A stretch of 64,000 nt of DNA, taken from NCBI GenBank assembly GCA_027924585.1, contig BSBM01001024.1, forward strand, positions 6,510,001 through 6,574,000, read 5' to 3'. Made by a program: the position numbers and the translations under genes. Below the pieces are notes generated by a model that was not told the DNA's origin, did no database searches, and saw nothing but the letters and a program-made list of their open reading frames with translations. Shown here piece after piece: positions 59,041 through 64,000 of the stretch (position 1 is its first letter; each line of letters starts with the position of its first letter). Source of the stretch: Larix kaempferi. Taxonomy: Eukaryota; Streptophyta; Pinopsida; Pinales; Pinaceae.

Positions 59041-61324
59041 TGGTATCAGAGCTAGCCTGAAAGAAGGCATGGTATGGCATGTATGACACTTGTTGCACTT
59101 GCAAAGCTAGGGCTTGATATAGAAAAAAACCAGTGCTCGTAGAAATTTCGCTATAAATAAATTTGGCGTGGTTTTAGGGTCTTAAAATCGTACAGGGAGA
59201 AGCTAAGATCCCCATGTACCTTGTGTCCAAAGGAAAACCTCTAATTCGTTGTAATTTGTGATTTATGATCTGTACAATATAGGGTTTCTGCTTCTTCTAG
59301 ATCTCAGTCATAAACAGGTGGCCTTGGAAAAAAGGTCATAAATTGGGCTAGGAAGCTCCAAATGAAATTTTGTAAAAAGTGACAGGTATTGCACGGACTT
59401 CACTTTCTCAGGTAATTTTTTTAGAGGCCGAAACTGAACCAGTGACACGTGGCACGCCGTACAAGTTTTCTCTCTTGTTTTATCCCATAAATAGGTCACG
59501 TTGCGACACTTGACATAACTCTCCCTCAGAGAATCCATTTGAGGTCAGACCTATGGGGTTGGAAAAATCACAGGTCGGGCTATCACAAGAAAAATTTTCA
59601 GACCCTGTGGATCGAACATTTCGGAGTTACACCAGAAACAATCAGGTACATATTTCTGTCAAAACAGAATTATTTTTGAGCACCTTCATTCTTGGCTTTC
59701 GGAATTTAGGGTTTCAGAGAAAGTTGGAACTTTTTGTAATCGGAGACTACGGCTGAATGCCACTCATCAAAATTGAAATTTAGAGACCAAGATCAGAATT
59801 TTTGATTGGACAGAAGGCCGGGCTTGATCAGACCCTAGTTCGGGACTTTGATCAGAAAAGTGGAAAATTAGGGCTTCTGCAAAAATGGGAATTTTTGAAA
59901 TCTGTGACCACGACTGGAAGCTCCTCAGAAAAATAGAAGCTTAGAGCTCTGGATCAAACCTTTTGATTGGGAAGAAGGGTGGGCTTTATCAAACCCTAGT
60001 TCGGGGTCATGTCGAGTGAATCCGGAAGTTTCAAAGGAAAAATTGAGGGGTGAAACTTTGCAGCTTTCAAATTATGAGTATACCAGCTTGATCAGCTCAT
60101 CAAGGCGCATATTTCTATCCTTTCAGAAGTTTGAAATTCAAATATTGAATTTTTAGGGTTTCTCTGACAAACCCTAATCCAGCTCCAGATCCAGTTCCTA
60201 CAAATCAAGTGGATTGGGTTAATCCTAGAAGAGAATGGACTGGTCACCTGCATAAGTGAAGAAGTTCATGTTTCAGAGGGAGATGAGGCTAAGGCCTTAC
60301 ATGAGAAGATTACAAGCAATCTCGACAGGTATGACTTATCCAGGTATGTTTCGAGATTTGTTCATGATTAAGTTTATGGTATGTTTGTCTTCATATTATT
60401 ACGGTTAGTACAATCTTGATTAAATTTAGACTTGTCGTATCACCTTAACAAAATTATGAATGCATGATAGAAGATATTCATTGATTAGGGTGTTGACACT
60501 TATGATTGTACTAATGCATTATGGTGTTGTATGAGGTTTATGTTGTCCGCTAACATGAAAGGTACACCAAGAAAGAAAAATCATGTTCTAGTTCAAGAAC
60601 ATATGATCATGGTGACATGAAGACAAAGATTCATCCATTGTCATGGATCACTTAGAATATATATTTACGAGGTATGTATAACTTGGTTCTATAATGGTTA
60701 ACTTATGAAATATGCAGGTTACTAGCACAAGTCATTGAAGAGAACAAGAAGACATCATGTGGGTATGTTAGACATAACTAGCTAACATAGTAATCCAGGT
60801 ATGTTTTTCCTATATCAAGTTAGAATCCTACCTTGTGATAGGATCTCTTATATAAGTATACATGGCATGATTGATAATGATTATTCATAGGTTTGAATAA
60901 TCATGGGTGTATGCATATTATGTTTCTTAACCTAATTGATGATATGACTAACCAGAAGAATCATAAAAGTATAGGTTTGAGTAATCACGGGTTTAGGCAT
61001 ATTATGTTTCTTACTTTAATTTATGATATGACTAACCATAAGAGTCCTTGAATACTAATGCTTATTATTTCTGTCTGAAATGATCATGACTATACATGCT
61101 TAAGATTATTGTGTTTTGACAGTATTGAGAATATACTAATAAATGTATGATTATGTATGAGATCTCGAGGATATTACAATAATGATACTTGTAAGCATGC
61201 ATAGTGATTGAGGATGGATATAAGTTCAAGGGCAGGTAATCCAAGAAGCAAAGATCAAGAGGGAGCACACTCCAGTAGTTTCTACAAGGATGCAGATATT
61301 TAGAGGGAGTCGACCACTTCTCAC
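59041..61324 (+). mobile_element. Leader/internal region of element B (A2)
   Basis: Uninterrupted counterpart of 23067-25035 plus 31247-31564. It holds the empty Copia-1 target at 61005-61009. No coding sequence is recognised. Repeated AGAGGGAG motifs near its end (61258-61310) resemble purine tracts seen in copia internal regions. Confidence 0.6.
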
Positions 61325-61873
61325 AATCCACATCAAAATGGAGTTGCAAAGATTCAGAGGGAGTCCACCCAACAACCAAACAAAGATAAGTATTTGAATT
61401 GTCATTTCTTACATACTTGTTTGTTTAAATAATGTTTTTCAATGATGTATATGCTTATGTTCCTAGACTTAGGTTGTGTATTATGCATATTAGAATAATT
61501 GCATTAATGAACAGTATACTACTAATATGCATGTGATGGGTAAGTGGCATCTGGCACTGTACAACATTCCATTGCTACTTATCTAGAATGAAACCTCTTT
61601 TCTGACATGTTGGGAGTAGTGCAAACTCTTAACAATCTTCTGGTAGAGATTGGAAGGCATCTAGAAAGTTACAGGATATGGATGAATGTTGTATTGAAGC
61701 ATTGGATAAAATAATTGCATGACTGTATGACATATTTCTTTATGTGTAAGAATTTGTTCTGAAAACTATGAGATGTTTCTAATCATGCAATTTAACTTTT
61801 TTTGTAGGAAAGATCGTATACCATCACCTACAAAAGAAGGACTACAACATTTGTTCAGCAACAAAGTTATCTA
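61325..61873 (+). other. Junction region with possible integrase scrap
   Basis: At 61326-61352 one frame reads PHQNGVAK, like the copia integrase 'TPQQNGVAERKNR' motif, flanked by AGAGGGAGTC repeats. The remaining 500 bases show no coding sequence apart from an acceptor-like pyrimidine tract and TAG near 61807. Confidence 0.35.
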
Positions 61874-63336
61874 TTGAAGATATTGAAGATGTTGAAGTTC
61901 CCAGGATTCGGGAAGAATGCCATGATCGAGGAGTACCATTCGATCATGAAGAATGATATTTGGGATGCGGTCCCAAGACCTGAAGGGAAGTCTGTTGTGA
62001 CTTACAAATGGATCTATAAGATCAACCATGCTGCAGGTGGCATCATAGAGACTTTTGCTCCTGTAGCCAGATCCACTTCCATCAGATCAGTACTTTCTTT
62101 GGCTGCAATGACGAAATGGAAGATACACCAGATGGATGTCAAGACATCTTTCTTGAATGGTGTAGTCGAAGAGGAAGTGTATGTGGAGCAGCCACTCGGG
62201 TTTGAGACACATGACCGAGAGTCACATGTGTGCAAATTGAAGAAAGCCCTGTATGGTTTGAAGCAGGCAACCGGGACCTGGTATGGCAGGATAGATGGCT
62301 TTCTATCCAGTTTGGGCTTTACCAAGAGTAAAGCGGATTACAACCTTTACTACAAGGTTGAGGAAGGTAATCCAGTGATACTACTTTTGTATGTGTATGA
62401 CTTGTTTGTTACAGGTGAGGATAGATTGATTGTCGAAACGCAGCGGAAGCTTGCTGCTAAGTTTGAGATGAAGAACTTGGAGATGATGCACTACTTTCTA
62501 GGCATGGAGGTGTGGCAAAGTGCAAATGCAATCTTCCTTGGACAAGGGAAGTATGCAGTAGAGATACTGAAGAGGTTCGGGATGATGGACTGTAAGGCCA
62601 TGGCAACATCTATGGCATCGAACCTGAAGCTTCTGTGTGATGCTTCATCTGAGCCGGTTGATGTCACTATATATCGTCAGATGATTGGGTCCTTGATGTA
62701 TCTGACGAACACGAGACCAGATATTTGCTTTGCGAAGAACACATTGAGCCAGTTCCTGACGGATCCGAGGAGTGTTCACCTGGTTGCTGTAAAGCATATT
62801 CTGAGGTACCTGAAGGGTACAGTTGATTATGGGCTCAAGTATGATGCGAATCAAAATTTTAACCTACAGGGTTATGTTGATTCAGATTGGGCAGGCAGTG
62901 CTGCAGATAGGAAGAGCACTTTTGGGTGTTGCTTCAGTATGGATCAGGTGTGTTCTCTTGGTTTAGCAGGAAGTAGTCTTGCGTAGCACTGAGTACAGCT
63001 GAAGCAGAGTATGTTGCAGCTTATTCAGCTAGTTGTGAGGCAGCATGGCTTCGGAAGCTACTGTCTGAGTTATTTGATCTCCCGCTGGAGGCTACTGGTA
63101 TCTTTTGTGACAACCAGAGTTGTGTGAAGCTGTCTGAGAATCCGGTGTTCCACGATAGGTCAAAACACATTGAGATCAAATATCACTATATCAGGGATAT
63201 GGTGCAGAGAGGAGCAGTGAAGCTCCTGTATGTTGCGACAGATGAGCAGGTTGCAGATGTGCTGACAGTGAAGTTCGAGTACTTCGGAGAGAGGCTTGGT
63301 GTTCTTCAGATTGATGACACTTCGAGGAAGAAGTGA
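61874..63336 (+). pseudogene. Element C copia pol remnant: RT and RNase H
   Basis: Recognisable RT begins with 'DIWDAVPRPEGKSVVTYKW' and includes 'HQMDVKTSFLNG' and KKALYGLKQA. The segment with the usual KARLVA...DY motif is missing near 62040, so about 20 residues were deleted. The active site YVDD reads YVYD (62390-62401), losing a catalytic Asp. RNase H starts with 'VDSDWAGSAADRKST', then a frameshift ends the frame at 62986. The other frame continues with LSTAEAEY, FCDNQSC, 'HIEIKYHYIRDMV' and DEQVADVLT to 63336. Gag, protease and most of integrase are absent. It differs clearly from Copia-1/2. Confidence 0.92.
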
Positions 63337-63405
63337 TGGACACATTTGTAGGAGCCATTCCAAGCATGGTGAAAGGAGGATCCTTCCCATGGTTGTGGAT
63401 GTAAG

Positions 63406-63618
63406 TGTTGGATGATGAGCATCAGGACGATGCTCTAGTTACTGCTCTGTATATGCATCAGGTGGATGCTGGAGATGATCAGTTGGATCATTTATATGTA
63501 TATGTATGTATGCATCATGTTGGATGCTGGATATGATCAGTTGGATCATTTATATATATGTATGTACGCATCATGTTGGATGCTGGATACGATTATTTGA
63601 TCATGTATCCAGCACACA
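63406..63618 (+). repeat. Start of element C 3' LTR (truncated)
   Basis: TGTTGGATGATG begins about 70 bases after the RNase H stop, following a purine-rich stretch, as expected for a copia 3' LTR. It is cut at about 63618, where element G LTR sequence takes over. No 5' partner is present. Confidence 0.5.
63454..63610. repeat. ~57-bp minisatellite, 2.8 units
   Basis: Units begin GCATCAGGTGGATGCTGG, GCATCATGTTGGATGCTGG and GCATCATGTTGGATGCTGG, near 63454, 63511 and 63567. Each contains a GATCAGTTGGATCATTTATAT-type stretch, diverged in the third. Confidence 0.85.
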
Positions 63619-64000
63619 TAGGGGTCGTAAGAAAAGAAAGAACACATAGGGGTACGACGACTGACTGTCGACCCTGGATTAGAAATCCACACACGGGTGA
63701 AGCCGTTTCAGCTCACCCGGGGAAGTGTATGCTGTACGGGCAAGGCCATAATGATTTGGTCATGTACGATGAGTTGAGAGGCAAGGAGATCCTTATCCCT
63801 CAACATCCCTTAGTCTCCAAGAAGCGTAATTGAGAGATCGCGGTAACGGTTCCCGGTCGCTACGCAGTACTCCCCATAAGAAGGAAAAAATGAAACTGTC
63901 AGAAGGGCCCGCCGAAGAGGCACCTGGACAAGAGAAAGATAATTGTTATTTAAAATAAAGAAATCGAAAACTCATCAAAAATAAATTCAGGTGACTTTAA
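63619..64000 (+). repeat. Third element G LTR fragment
   Basis: Matches 18234-18622 and 54215-54603 (internal part of the LTR) and runs off the window. The first ~340 bases of the LTR are missing. The joint lies in an ACACATAGGGG motif that recurs 30 bases later. It may be the 3' LTR of the A2 element G. Confidence 0.85.

Larger units (their letters stand above)
39395..61324 (+). repeat. Segmental duplication block A2
   Basis: Second copy of the block described for 1505-31564, in the same orientation. It carries the Copia-2 insertion (46288-52469) and lacks the counterpart of 8540-16489. The joint at 52601/52602 falls at the end of a family U exon, where the GT of the splice donor is kept but the following sequence changes to the TTATTCG region. 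Confidence 0.9.

Noticed and set aside
61901-61960. Element C as the pol of element B
   Set aside because: The 3' LTR start at 63406 does not resemble the element B LTR, and the two join at the A1/A2 homology limit, so they are treated as separate elements.

Overview
This is a non-coding-gene-poor, AT-rich piece of a land-plant nuclear genome made almost entirely of transposable elements and their wreckage. Plant origin is inferred from several Ty1/copia elements with initiator-Met-tRNA primer sites (TGGTATCAGAGC), an L1-type LINE whose ORF1 carries the plant DUF4283-like region plus zinc knuckle, and spliceosomal introns. The nested, repeat-dense layout suits a large genome such as a fern, lycophyte or gymnosperm, but I cannot name the species. 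I see no convincing intact host gene, no rRNA, no tRNA and no CRISPR.

The main architecture is a direct duplication of one large block. Copy A1 runs from about 1505 to 31564 and copy A2 from about 39395 to 61324. In order, each block holds: a CTGC-rich leader; an unrecognised multi-exon gene (called family U here) whose 3' half is tandemly duplicated with a 2.85-kb period; a palindromic TTATTCG cluster followed by a Pro/Ser-rich ORF; a 1.78-kb LTR (element G) with a long non-coding leader; and the 5' LTR and non-coding leader of another LTR element (element B). A1 alone also keeps about 7.95 kb (8540-16489) containing a decayed RNase H-fold (DDE-like) transposase-type gene on the minus strand and a LINE reverse-transcriptase remnant. 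A2 lost this segment by a deletion with AGGT at the junction.

Two copies of one copia family inserted after the block duplication. Copia-1 (25036-31241, plus strand, TSD TGTTT) lies in A1, and Copia-2 (46288-52469, minus strand, TSD TAAAA) lies in A2. Each empty site is preserved in a homologous sequence. Copia-2 has one uninterrupted gag-pol ORF. Copia-1 has a single nonsense codon just before the RT active site, although its LTRs differ by one base.

Between the blocks (31565-39394) lies a LINE on the minus strand, cut off inside its RT exactly at the A1 border, then about 3.7 kb with no recognisable gene. After A2 come a degenerate copia RT-RNase H region (element C, catalytic YVDD changed to YVYD), the start of its 3' LTR with a minisatellite, and a third fragment of the element G LTR that runs off the window. 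The first 1.5 kb is an inverted fragment of the element B leader.

The genes do not form a pathway; the window records successive duplication, deletion and insertion. The most unusual contents are family U, the transposase-like gene with two verifiable introns, and a 236-bp foldback hairpin present three times.
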